A stretch of DNA of 64,000 bases, taken from assembly GCF_000719265.1 (NCBI RefSeq), contig NZ_JOFL01000003.1:186001-250000 (forward strand). Reading direction: 5' to 3'. This DNA comes from Streptomyces roseoverticillatus (GTDB lineage Bacteria; Actinomycetota; Actinomycetes; Streptomycetales; Streptomycetaceae). The translations under genes and the position numbers were made by a program. The number at the start of each line of letters is the position of its first letter. The first letter of the stretch is position 1. Shown here piece after piece: positions 9,568 through 17,749 of the stretch. The notes below the pieces were generated by a model. That model had not been told where the DNA came from. It saw only the letters and a list, made by a program, of their open reading frames with translations, and did not search any database.

Positions 9568-9731
9568 CTCAGGCCTCCCGCCGGCCCGCCGGCCCCTGGC
9601 CGACGGCGTGACCCGGAGCGCAGGGCGTGCGGCTCCGGGCCGCACCCCGCTCGGGCCTCCTGCCGTGCCTCCGGCGCCCGGCCGGAGGCCTGACCCGGAA
9701 CGCAGGCGCGCAGCCCCGGGCCCGGCCCCCT
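9568..9731. repeat. Two imperfect tandem copies, about 82 bp each
   Basis: CTCAGGCCTCCCGCCGG (from 9568) and CTCGGGCCTCCTGCCG (from 9650) begin two aligned copies of about 82 bp; both continue to TGACCCGGAGCGCAGG / TGACCCGGAACGCAGG and end in a CCGGGC-rich stretch. A third start (CTCAGGACCCCCGCCGG, from about 9730) runs into the end of the next gene. So the 3' flank of the flavoprotein gene looks duplicated. The rest of the gap, 9313-9567, is extremely GC-rich and shows no gene. Confidence 0.55.
9627..9645 (-). terminator. Hairpin downstream of flavoprotein gene
   Basis: GTGCGGC and GCCGCAC form a perfect 7 bp stem with a 5 nt loop, about 86 nt beyond the stop codon of the minus-strand flavoprotein gene. 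Confidence 0.4.
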
Positions 9732-10960
9732 CAGGACCCCCGCCGGACGTCCAGCGCCTGCCCCCCGAACTCGCCCTCGCCCTCCGACGCCCGCTGCCAC
9801 CAGGTCTCCAGGGCCGGCTGGTCCATGGCCGCCCAGTCGGGCGTGGCCTGCACCTGGGCGCGGCCCAGCCGGCGGCCGACGCCCACGACGGCGCGCCCGG
9901 CGGGCGTCCGCGCCGCGTCGTACGCGGCCACGGCCTCCGCCCAGCTCCCGGCGGAGGCCAGGCAGCGCTCCAGCACGGTCGCGTCCTGCAGGGCCTTCAC
10001 GGCGCCGCTGCCGGAGTGCGGCCGGGCGACGGCGGCCGCGTCGCCGAGGAGGACGAGCCGGCCCTCCCCGTAGCGCGGCACGCACAGGTCGAGGACGGGC
10101 TGGACGTACGTGGCGTCCTTGGGCGTGCGCCGGACGACCTCCTGCCAGTACGGCGGGAAGTGGGCGTCCACGACCGTGCGGTGATATGCCGTCAGCGCGT
10201 CGGGGACCCGGCTCGGCGGGAGGCCCGCCGCGTCGTCGACGGACAGGGCGTGGGCCGGGTCGGCGGGCGCGGTGTAGAAGACCCAGTTGGCGCTGGTGCC
10301 GGTGCCGCCCGGCCCGGGGATGCGGTAGACGATCATGTGGCCGCCCGGGAAGACGACGGTGGCCGCCTCCTCACGGGCCCACGCGCCGGCCGGCCCCGGC
10401 AGCTCCTCCTCCGGGAGGGCGCCGCGCCACGCCAGGTATCCGGCGTAACCGGGCACGGTCGCGTCCCGGGTTGCGGCCCGGACGGCGGAGCGGTATCCGT
10501 CGGCGCCGATGACGAGGTCGAAGCGCTCCTCACGGCCACCGGCCAGGCGCAGCACGGCTCCGTCGGGCCCCGGCAGCACCCGCTCGACCGCCGCGCCGCG
10601 CTCGTAGGCGACGGAGGAGGGTATGCGGGCCCGCAGCGCGCTCCACAGCGACCCCCAGTTGTACGAACGGAACCCGAACGGCAGCGCTCCCACCCGTCGC
10701 CCGGCCCGGCTCCCGTCCTCCCTCACGAACCAGGGGCGCGAGGTCAGCCGCACCCACGGGATGCCCGGGTCCAGGTGCCCGGCCGCCTCCAGCTCGGCGT
10801 AGCGCCGCTCGTGGACGGCGAGGCCGATGCCCCGGTCCGCAAGCCCTCCGGCCGCCCGCTCGAAGACCACCACCTCGCCGGCGCCCGCGCGCGCCACGGC
10901 GAGCGCGGCCGCACATCCGGCGATCGAGCCGCCCACGACCGCCACCCGTCCTGCAAGCAT
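9731..10960 (-). CDS. FAD-dependent monooxygenase (PHBH-type)
   Basis: Single-component flavin hydroxylase of 409 residues. The N-terminus has the Rossmann motif VAVVGGSIAGCAAALAVARAG, the middle has the GADGYRSAVR motif (FAD/NADPH), and RLVLLGDAAAVARPHSGSGA near residue 290 is the third FAD motif. The overall order resembles 2,6-dihydroxypyridine hydroxylase-like enzymes, but substrate cannot be assigned. The ATG follows AAAGGGG on the minus strand. It is divergent from the amino acid permease at 11134 across a 173 bp gap. It is a different branch from the truncated flavoprotein at the left edge. Confidence 0.88.
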   Translation of the reverse strand: MLAGRVAVVGGSIAGCAAALAVARAGAGEVVVFERAAGGLADRGIGLAVHERRYAELEAAGHLDPGIPWVRLTSRPWFVREDGSRAGRRVGALPFGFRSYNWGSLWSALRARIPSSVAYERGAAVERVLPGPDGAVLRLAGGREERFDLVIGADGYRSAVRAATRDATVPGYAGYLAWRGALPEEELPGPAGAWAREEAATVVFPGGHMIVYRIPGPGGTGTSANWVFYTAPADPAHALSVDDAAGLPPSRVPDALTAYHRTVVDAHFPPYWQEVVRRTPKDATYVQPVLDLCVPRYGEGRLVLLGDAAAVARPHSGSGAVKALQDATVLERCLASAGSWAEAVAAYDAARTPAGRAVVGVGRRLGRAQVQATPDWAAMDQPALETWWQRASEGEGEFGGQALDVRRGS

Positions 10961-11133
10961 CCCCCACCCCTTTCGTCACGTCTGCCGCCGACGGAACCTA
11001 CCCGGCCGTTTGCAGCTGCAGCCACCGGGCGTGTCGTAACGGTGGACGGGGCCGACACGCCGGTGCTACCAGTGCATTGAACGCATAATCAGGTCAGCCG
11101 GACCCCATCCGGCACGAGAAGGGGCTGACCGCC

Positions 11134-12693
11134 ATGGCAGGTACGGGAAGACCGCCGACGGATCAGGTCGGCTTCGTGCGCCGGATCGGCCTGTTCCAGG
11201 CCACCGCCATCAACATGAGCCAGATGTGCGGCATAGGCCCGTTCGTCACCATCCCCCTGATGGTCGCGGCCTTCGGCGGCCCGCACGCCGTCATCGGGTT
11301 CGTCGCGGGCGCCGTGCTGGCCCTGGCCGACGGGCTGATCTGGGCCGAGCTCGGCGCCTCGCTGCCCGGCGCGGGCGGCAGCTACGTCTATCTGCGCCAG
11401 GCCTTCCAGTACCGCACGGGAAAGCTGATGCCGTTCCTGTTCGTCTGGACGATGATGCTCTACTTCCCGGTGGCCCTGTCGACGGGCGTCATCGGCTTCG
11501 TGCAGTACCTGACGTACCTTTGGCCCGGCATGACGCAGACGCAGGGCGACCTCACGGGCCTGGCGCTCATCGCCCTCGTCGTCGCGCTGCTGTGGGGCCG
11601 GGTGGAGAACCTGGCGCGGATCACCGCCGTGCTCTGGTGCGTGATGATCGCCTCCGTCGTCCTGGTGATCGCCGCCGCCTACACCCACTTCAGCCCGGAC
11701 CTGGCCTTCACCTACCCGGCGGGCGCCTTCGAGCTGACCTCGAGTCATTTCTGGATCGGGTTCGCGGCGGGCCTGACCATCGGCATCTACGACTACGGCG
11801 GCTACAACACGACCGCGTACATGGGTGCCGAGATCAAGAACCCGGGGCGCAACATCCCGCGCTCCATCATCTACTCCATCCTCGGCATCATGGCCATCTA
11901 CCTGCTGCTGCAGATCGGCACGCTGGGCGTGGTCGACTGGAAGGAGATGCTCGACCCGGAGAGCCCCGCGTCCTCGTCCATCGCCTCGGCGGTGATGGAG
12001 ACGACGTGGGGCAAGGGCGCGGCGGACGCCGTCACCGTGCTGATCCTCGTCACGGCCGTGGCCTCGGTCTTCACGGGGCTGCTCGGAGCCTCCCGGATCC
12101 CGTACAACGCGGCCCGGGAGAAGGTCTTCTTCCGGCCGTTCGCCATCCTGCACCAGCGCCACCGCTTCCCCGTGCTGGGCCTGCTGTCCATGGGCGGCAT
12201 CGGCTGCGTGGCATTCCTGATAGGGCGTCACACGGACCTTGCGACGCTCATCCAGCTGCTGCTGACGGTCGTGGTGCTCGTCCAGGCGCTCGGTCAGATC
12301 GCGGCCGTCACGGTGCTGCGGCGGCGCCAGCCCGGGCTGCGGCGCCCGTACCGGATGTGGCTCTACCCGCTGCCGAGCCTCGTCGCGCTCGTCGGCTGGC
12401 TCGTCATCTACGGCTACGCGGACCGGAATTCCCCCGGCCGGCACCCCATCGAATGGTCCCTGGCCTGGGTCGGGGCCGGCTGCGTGGCCTTCCTGCTCTG
12501 GGCGCGCTACGAGAAGGTGTGGCCGTTCGGGCCGCGGGAGATCAGCGAGGAGTACCTGCACGGCGCCGACCCCGACACCGAACCGGCCGCGGGGGCGGGC
12601 TCGGTGCCCGACCCCCGCCCGGACGCCGGGGGCGCCGGTCCCGGCACGGACCCCGACGGCGACCCCGGCACCGGAGTCCCCGCCGAGCGGTGA
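11134..12693 (+). CDS. APC-family amino acid permease
   Basis: Membrane transporter of 519 residues with about twelve hydrophobic segments. INMSQMCGIGPFVTIPLM in the first helix carries the unwound G-x-G loop typical of APC transporters, and GAGGSYVYLRQAF is a family motif of the loop after helix 2-3. The C-terminus is a hydrophilic tail rich in Pro, Asp and Gly. AGAAGGGG precedes the ATG. It overlaps or nearly touches the following Yip1-like gene, so the two may be co-transcribed and translationally coupled. The substrate is unknown; it is only distantly similar to the permease at 2443. Confidence 0.87.
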   Translation: MAGTGRPPTDQVGFVRRIGLFQATAINMSQMCGIGPFVTIPLMVAAFGGPHAVIGFVAGAVLALADGLIWAELGASLPGAGGSYVYLRQAFQYRTGKLMPFLFVWTMMLYFPVALSTGVIGFVQYLTYLWPGMTQTQGDLTGLALIALVVALLWGRVENLARITAVLWCVMIASVVLVIAAAYTHFSPDLAFTYPAGAFELTSSHFWIGFAAGLTIGIYDYGGYNTTAYMGAEIKNPGRNIPRSIIYSILGIMAIYLLLQIGTLGVVDWKEMLDPESPASSSIASAVMETTWGKGAADAVTVLILVTAVASVFTGLLGASRIPYNAAREKVFFRPFAILHQRHRFPVLGLLSMGGIGCVAFLIGRHTDLATLIQLLLTVVVLVQALGQIAAVTVLRRRQPGLRRPYRMWLYPLPSLVALVGWLVIYGYADRNSPGRHPIEWSLAWVGAGCVAFLLWARYEKVWPFGPREISEEYLHGADPDTEPAAGAGSVPDPRPDAGGAGPGTDPDGDPGTGVPAER

Positions 12694-12704
12694 TACTTGC
12701 ATTC

Positions 12705-13304
12705 ATGCCTGTTTCTGCCTCCCCTCACTCACCTCCCGCACCACGCACACCTGCCGCTCGCCGCAGGCTGTACTGGCACCGTCTCTTCTTCGGGCTCTGG
12801 TACCGCCCGGTCGAGATCCTGGACGAGGCGCGGGACCGGAGCGTGTGGGGAGCGGCGGCGTTCCTCTGCGTGCTCTGCGGGGCGCTGGGCACGATGGGCC
12901 GGGACTCCTTCTGGGAGGGGTGGCGGGTGGGCCCCGCGTTCGCCCTGGAGGCCATGGCGATAGCCGACGTGGTCCTCGTCCTCGCGAGCCTGCTGCTGGG
13001 CATCGCCACGCAGGCGATCGCGCGCCGGCTCGGCGGCAACGGCAAGTTCGGCCCGACGGTCACGCTGTTCGTCGTGGTGTTCTGGGCGACGGACCTGCCA
13101 CGGCTCGCCCTGGACGCGTGCCTGCCCGGGGACTCCTTCCCTGTGCGGGCGGCCGCCTGGATCACCTCGGCGTTCGGCTACGCCTTCGCCACGCTGCTGA
13201 TCCGCGGTCAGCACCACCTGCCCACGCACAAGGCCGTCGCGGCGGTGAGCATACAGATGCTGGCGGCGGTGGCCCTGCTGAAGTTCCCGGCCGCCACGGG
13301 CTGA
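12705..13304 (+). CDS. Yip1-like small membrane protein
   Basis: A 199-residue membrane protein with four or five hydrophobic segments after a Pro/Ala-rich N-terminus. The opening WYRPVEILDEARDRSVWGAA, followed by helices spaced by short loops, resembles Yip1-domain proteins; function unknown. The start is uncertain: the ATG at 12705 has little Shine-Dalgarno, while a GTG at 12690 would overlap the upstream permease stop in a GTGA arrangement and give a five-residue extension. Either way it directly follows the permease and ends in a strong hairpin, suggesting a two-gene operon. Confidence 0.78.
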   Translation: MPVSASPHSPPAPRTPAARRRLYWHRLFFGLWYRPVEILDEARDRSVWGAAAFLCVLCGALGTMGRDSFWEGWRVGPAFALEAMAIADVVLVLASLLLGIATQAIARRLGGNGKFGPTVTLFVVVFWATDLPRLALDACLPGDSFPVRAAAWITSAFGYAFATLLIRGQHHLPTHKAVAAVSIQMLAAVALLKFPAATG

Positions 13305-13336
13305 TGCGCCCGGAGATCCCCTTGAGGGAGTCGACG

Positions 13337-13374
13337 GCCCGCCCGGTGCGACGGGGGATGCACACCGGGCGGGC
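13337..13374 (+). terminator. Strong terminator hairpin
   Basis: GCCCGCCCGGTG (13337-13348) and CACCGGGCGGGC (13363-13374) form a perfect 12 bp stem 33 bp after the Yip1-like gene. The following bases to 13437 are unusually AT-rich for this genome. Confidence 0.8.
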
Positions 13375-13437
13375 TCGAGGACAGTTCTACCTCATCAAGG
13401 ATGGGTCATGCATCAAAAACCTGTTCGGCTTTGCCCG

Positions 13438-14649
13438 CTACCAGCGAACAGGGAGCGAAATCAGGCCACGTGCCCGCACCGAGGGCCTCCACGCCAGCTC
13501 CTCCCGCGCCACGTCGAGCGCGAGCCCCGGGAACCGCTCCAGCAGCGCCGCCAGCGCGGTTTCCGTCTCCATCCTGGCCAGCGGGGCGCCGAGGCAGTGG
13601 TGGATCCCGTGCCCCAGCGCGAGGTGACCGGAACGATCACGGTTCAGATCCAGCCGATCCGGATCGGAAAAGTGATGAGGGTCACGATTGGCGGCGGCGA
13701 GGGACAGCAGGACGGTCTCCCCGGCCGGTACGGTCACGCCGCCGATCTCCACGTTCTCCAGCGGAAACCTGCGGATCGCGAGCGCCGCGGGCCCGTCCCA
13801 CCGCATGAACTCCTCGACGGCCGTTCCGAGTCCGGCCGGATTCGCTCGCAAAGACTCCATCAAGACCGGGTGGTCCAGCAGCGCCAGCACGGCGTTGGCG
13901 ATCAGGTGGACGGTGTTCTCGTAGCCCGCGAAGAGGATCAGGAACGCGAGCGAGGACAGCTCGTCCTCGGAGAGCCGGTCGGCCCCCTCGCCCCCGTCGC
14001 CGTCGCGGACCGCGATGAGGTCGGAGAGCAGGTCGTCGCCGGGGGTGGCGCGCTTGCTCGCGATGAGCTCGGTGAAGAAGCGCATCATGTTGCCGATGGC
14101 TTCCTTCATGAGGTGGGTCCGCGTGGGATCGGGCACGAGCATGGCGTCGGTCCACGCCCGGAAGTCCGGCCGCTGGTCCTGCGGCACGCCCAGCAGGTCG
14201 CATATGACGGTGATGGGCAGGGGGCCCGCGTAGGACGCCAGCAGGTCCGTACGGCCCTCAGCCTCGACGGCGTCGAGGAGTTCGTCGGCGACCTTGCGCA
14301 CCGGCTCGCGGAGCTTGTCCACGCGGCCGGAGGTGAAGGCCTTGACCACGAGGCGGCGGATGCGGGTGTGGTCCGGGGGATCCATGTTCAGGAGGTTCTG
14401 GTCGAGGGCCGGAGGCAGGCTGAATCCGGTGTAGTTGTCGCGCGCGGCGTTGGCCTTGTCCAGGGACAACCGCGGGTCGGCGAGCGCCCGGCGGACGTCC
14501 TCGTAGCGGGTCACCAGCCAGGCGGGCCGGCCGTCGGGGCCGGTGAAGCGGTGGACCGGGCCGGCCTCGCGCAGCCTGGCGTAGGTGCCGTACGGGTCGT
14601 TGATGAGCGCGCTGACGTCGAAAGGCGCGGAAGGAGCGGGGTTCGGCAT
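13438..14649 (-). CDS. Cytochrome P450
   Basis: Soluble class I-type bacterial P450 of 403 residues. ALGHGIHHCLGAPLAR is the heme-binding loop with the axial cysteine, although the usual Phe seven residues before the Cys is replaced (LALGHG). The I-helix reads FAGYENTV: Asn245 stands where the oxygen-activating Thr normally is, with Thr246 next to it. The K-helix motif is in the AVEEFMRWDG region. The start MPNPAPSAPFD fits the usual N-terminal length; longer in-frame starts add low-complexity sequence. It has no neighbouring ferredoxin. Similar in style to the second P450 at 50066 (both AxGxEN), suggesting related subfamilies; substrate unknown. Confidence 0.92.
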   Translation of the reverse strand: MPNPAPSAPFDVSALINDPYGTYARLREAGPVHRFTGPDGRPAWLVTRYEDVRRALADPRLSLDKANAARDNYTGFSLPPALDQNLLNMDPPDHTRIRRLVVKAFTSGRVDKLREPVRKVADELLDAVEAEGRTDLLASYAGPLPITVICDLLGVPQDQRPDFRAWTDAMLVPDPTRTHLMKEAIGNMMRFFTELIASKRATPGDDLLSDLIAVRDGDGGEGADRLSEDELSSLAFLILFAGYENTVHLIANAVLALLDHPVLMESLRANPAGLGTAVEEFMRWDGPAALAIRRFPLENVEIGGVTVPAGETVLLSLAAANRDPHHFSDPDRLDLNRDRSGHLALGHGIHHCLGAPLARMETETALAALLERFPGLALDVAREELAWRPSVRARGLISLPVRW

Positions 14650-14798
14650 AGGACCCGACTTTAGAAGACCGGTTGAGAAGACCGGCCGCTTGGCGGCGGA
14701 GGGACGGGTGCGAGGCCGAAGGCCGGGGTGGCGGGGTGCGTGCCGCACGGCTCGCCTCACCCCTTCGCCTGACCCCGCCGGAGGCGGACGCGCACGGG

Positions 14799-14836
14799 CG
14801 GCGCCGGGACCGTCGTGGTGACGGACCCCGGCGCCG
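14799..14836 (-). terminator. Strong terminator hairpin after 7TM gene
   Basis: CGGCGCCGGG and CCCGGCGCCG pair perfectly, and inside them CCGTC/GACGG extends the stem. It lies 63 nt beyond the stop of the minus-strand XRE/ImmA/membrane-protein operon. The rest of the 249 bp gap up to the P450 shows no gene. Confidence 0.7.
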
Positions 14837-14898
14837 GCCTGTGGCGCAGGCGGCCTTGACCCCCGTCCAGGGCCGCCTCGTCCATGGGCCGCACGCCG

Positions 14899-16110
14899 TC
14901 AGGGACGGCGTGCCGCGCTCATCTCCCGTAGCTCTTCGAGCACGGCGTCGACCATCGGGTCGTGGTAGACGTCCGCGACGAGGGCCAGGTGCTCGTGCTC
15001 CTCGGCCGGATCGGCGCTGACGGTGATGACGACGCTGTCGGCGTGCGGTGCGGGCACGTGCCCGGTGACCTGGTTCTGCAGGCCGCGCCGGAGGGCCGCA
15101 GCCTCCACGACCGCGGCGCCGCGGCGCTCGTCGAGCGCGGCGCCGGTCGCCTTGCGGCGGGCGATGTCCAGGGCGGCGGGCTCGACGTGGCGGCGGATGC
15201 CGCGCTGGATGTCGCGGATCTCCGCCATCTGCCGGTTCGCCCGCCACTCCAGGTCGGCGAAGGGCCAGCGGCCCGTCAGGCCGTGCCCGGTGAGGGTGAC
15301 CTCGGGGGCGTGCGCGGTGACGTCCTGCCAGAGCGGCTGCAGCCGGCGGAGGCGGTGCCACGCGGCGACCCGGGGCCCCGCGGCGGGCAGTGAGAAGCCG
15401 AGCAGGACCAGCAGGGCGGCCACGGAGGCGCTCATCGGGGCGACGCCGTTGGACAGCCAGTAGGCGTCGTGGCCCACCCATGTCAGCACGAATCCGGTGA
15501 GCTTGCACAGGCAGTAGAACAGGCCGAGCCAGCAGCCCGCGGCGAGCGTCCGCAGGCCCTTGGCGAGCCATCCCGGGCCGAGCTGCGTGGCGTAGCGCGG
15601 GCAGAGGGCGCCGAGGCCGGCGAGGCTCGTGCCGAAAATGGCCAGATACAGCACCAGGAAGGCAACGACTCCGGGCGCGTCGGCGTAGGCGGTGCTGAAG
15701 TCGCGGGGGTGCTCCACGGCGTCGGGGCGGCCGACGGCGAAGCACACGATGGCCGCGGCCCAGGCGGCGGTCACGACGGCCACGGCGAACCGGGAGCGCG
15801 CGGCGGCCCGCGCGTGGGCGGCGGCGTCGCCCCGGCTGGTCCAGCGCAGCAGCAGGATCGTGGCGCCGGAGGCGAACAGGACCACGGCCGAGTAGAGGAA
15901 GACCATGGCCAGGTTGGCGACGCCGGTCAGCCGGTCGAAGGCGCGGTAGACGCTCGGCGCGGAGAACAGGAAGACGACGGGAACGCCGGAGGTCATCAGG
16001 GCCGTCAGGCCCAGGTCGACGTTGCCGCGGTCGCGGAACCACGCGCGGGCCTTGTAGCCGACGATGGCCCAGGTGATCGCGCTGAAGGTCAGGTAGAGGG
16101 CGTCAAACAA
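14899..16110 (-). CDS. Seven-helix membrane protein, MAB_1171c-like (DUF6545-type tail)
   Basis: A 403-residue protein: about seven hydrophobic helices in the first 240 residues, then a cytoplasmic-looking helical tail of about 160 residues containing WHRLRRLQPLWQDVTAHAPE and ADLEWRANRQMAEIRDIQRG. This layout matches the actinobacterial family annotated 'MAB_1171c family putative transporter' with a DUF6545 C-terminal region; no function has been shown. Translation appears to start at a TTG (MFDALYLTFSA) that overlaps the end of the upstream peptidase gene by 8 bp, so it is probably translationally coupled. It is the last gene of a three-gene operon with an XRE regulator and an ImmA-type protease. 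Confidence 0.75.
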   Translation of the reverse strand: MFDALYLTFSAITWAIVGYKARAWFRDRGNVDLGLTALMTSGVPVVFLFSAPSVYRAFDRLTGVANLAMVFLYSAVVLFASGATILLLRWTSRGDAAAHARAAARSRFAVAVVTAAWAAAIVCFAVGRPDAVEHPRDFSTAYADAPGVVAFLVLYLAIFGTSLAGLGALCPRYATQLGPGWLAKGLRTLAAGCWLGLFYCLCKLTGFVLTWVGHDAYWLSNGVAPMSASVAALLVLLGFSLPAAGPRVAAWHRLRRLQPLWQDVTAHAPEVTLTGHGLTGRWPFADLEWRANRQMAEIRDIQRGIRRHVEPAALDIARRKATGAALDERRGAAVVEAAALRRGLQNQVTGHVPAPHADSVVITVSADPAEEHEHLALVADVYHDPMVDAVLEELREMSAARRP

Positions 16111-16759
16111 CGTCGCCTCCGCCGCTCGCGCCGGCCGCGCCGTGCTCCCGGATCTGCTGACGGACGTGCTGCAGGGCGGGGCCGAGGGAGGCCGCCAGCT
16201 CGGCGGCCTCGCCCTCCAGACGGGCGTCCTGGCCGGGCGGCGGGGGCACGACCTTCTCCATGAGGAGGGTGCCGAGGATCTCGGTCTCGCGCTCGGTGAG
16301 GTTGTCGTAGCAGTGGTGGCGGGCGAGACCCACGGTCAGGCCCATGCGGCGCATGGCGGTCGCCACGTCGACCGAGGGGGTCCACACCTTGAGGGCGTCC
16401 TCGGTGACGGCCGGGTCCTGGTCGTGGCCGAGGAGCAGGTGGCCGATCTCGTGCAGCACGATGTGGACCTGGTGCCAGGGGGACGTCTTCTGCTCGTAGA
16501 TGACCCAGTACGCGTCGTCGGTGGTCGCGGTCATGCCGGAGACGACGCCGTCGAGGCTCATGGGAACCAGGCGGATCGGGCGGCCGACGCGGCGCGCGAC
16601 GACGTCGCACAGGCCCTGCAGGTCGGTGGACGCGGGCAGCGCAAGCTCCTGGATGAGCTGCTTGCACCGGCGCCGTATGCGCCCCACTCGCATCCCTGCA
16701 CCGTCCTCGTCCTCGGTACGCCGCCAGTACGTGAAGAGCCGGTCATCCGTGACGGTCAC
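16103..16759 (-). CDS. ImmA/IrrE-type metallopeptidase
   Basis: A 218-residue predicted zinc protease of the ImmA/IrrE (COG2856-like) type, a family that cleaves XRE-type repressors in phage, ICE and stress circuits. The zinc motif is HEIGHLLLGH, with His103, Glu104 and His107; a possible third ligand is in ERETEILGTLL near residue 157-160. The N-terminal 90 residues are a winged/alpha-beta region of unknown role. The start is a GTG whose first bases overlap the stop of the XRE gene (GTGA), and its own stop overlaps the membrane protein start. The neighbouring XRE protein is the obvious candidate substrate; that is inference. Confidence 0.85.
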   Translation of the reverse strand: MTVTDDRLFTYWRRTEDEDGAGMRVGRIRRRCKQLIQELALPASTDLQGLCDVVARRVGRPIRLVPMSLDGVVSGMTATTDDAYWVIYEQKTSPWHQVHIVLHEIGHLLLGHDQDPAVTEDALKVWTPSVDVATAMRRMGLTVGLARHHCYDNLTERETEILGTLLMEKVVPPPPGQDARLEGEAAELAASLGPALQHVRQQIREHGAAGASGGGDVV

Positions 16760-17238
16760 GGGCGGTCCTCACCACCCGCGTCGGGCGGGTCGGACGGAAG
16801 GTTCATCTGCTGCCGGAACTGGCTGATGATGGTGGTCAGGCTGTCCTGCACCTCCGGGGGCAGGCCGACCGAGCGCAGGGCGATGGCCCGCACCCGCTGG
16901 TCGCGCATGGCGACGAGGAAGCGGACCTCCTCCTCCACGCGCTCGGCCTGCGAGGCCGAGAGATCGCCCATCAGATAGCCGACCGGCACCGCGAAGAACT
17001 TCGCCAGGGCGCGCAGCACGTCCGGGCTGGGGTTGGCGCGGCGGCCGTTGCGCAGCATCGACAGATACTGCTCGGTGAGGCCGGTCCCGCCGTACTCCTC
17101 GCCGCCTGTGATCTCGTCGGCGACGTGGCCGTTGGTATAGGGCGCGCCGGGCGGGTGCATGTTCGCGAACAGGTAGTTGAGCCGCGCCGCGAGCGTGCTG
17201 CGCGCGTCGCCCGCCTCCCTGCCGCCCCCGACTGCCAT
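16756..17238 (-). CDS. XRE-family transcriptional regulator
   Basis: A 160-residue DNA-binding protein. Residues about 15-95 form a helix-turn-helix domain of the XRE type (LNYLFANMHPPG..., YLSMLRNGRRANPSPDVL, FFAVPVGYLMGD); the rest is helical and ends in a long amphipathic segment that may dimerise. The ATG follows GGGAG. It is the first gene of an operon with the ImmA-type peptidase and the seven-helix membrane protein; all junctions overlap. By analogy to ImmR/ImmA it could repress its own operon or another target and be inactivated by proteolysis. No target operator could be identified with confidence. Confidence 0.87.
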   Translation of the reverse strand: MAVGGGREAGDARSTLAARLNYLFANMHPPGAPYTNGHVADEITGGEEYGGTGLTEQYLSMLRNGRRANPSPDVLRALAKFFAVPVGYLMGDLSASQAERVEEEVRFLVAMRDQRVRAIALRSVGLPPEVQDSLTTIISQFRQQMNLPSDPPDAGGEDRP

Positions 17239-17749
17239 CTGCTCCCGCCCTCACCGGCCGACGTTCCCCCATGCACCTCACGGCCAGTTAAGCCGAAGGT
17301 GACCGCGAGAGGCATCCTGTCACGGCCTAGGCCCGTAGCACTAGTCCACCCGGGGTCTCAGCTCGGTGACGGACTTAACCACGAGTTGATGGCGAGATGA
17401 ACGACCGGGACGTTCCGGGCCGCGGGCGTTCGCATCCGTACAGGGAAGCGCCCGGGACGCCGCAGACATTCCGCCGGTCCTCCGGGGCGGGCCCCCGACG
17501 GTCACGGCCGGCCGCACGCGCCGCGCCCGGCGCGCGAACTCGACCGGGGACGGCCGCACTTGCCGCCCCGCTTCGGTCCCTCCGGGCCCGCTGCGGCGGT
17601 GACCGCGGTCGTGACGGCCGTCCGGGGCGAGGCGACCGTCGCCGCTCCGGCGTGTCCCACGTCCTCGTGAATCCTGTCGCGTCCTGGCCTGTTCACCCCG
17701 GTCCCGTGCGTAGGACGATGACACGCTCGCCACGAGGAGGTATCCGACC
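17239..17749. other. Divergent intergenic region, 511 bp
   Basis: No gene is supported here. The left part (17250-17400) is relatively AT-rich and presumably holds the promoter of the XRE operon; GGTGACCGCGAGAGG...CTGTCAC at 17299-17324 contains short GTGAC/GTCAC inverted arms that could be an operator. The right part (17420-17730) is GC-rich without recognisable signals until the GAGGAGG that precedes the protease gene. Confidence 0.4.

Noticed and set aside
11226..12704. Upstream extension of the Yip1-like gene's frame across the APC permease.
   Set aside because: This part is an off-frame shadow of the permease (Arg/Gly/Pro-rich) and only the last 200 codons look like a protein.
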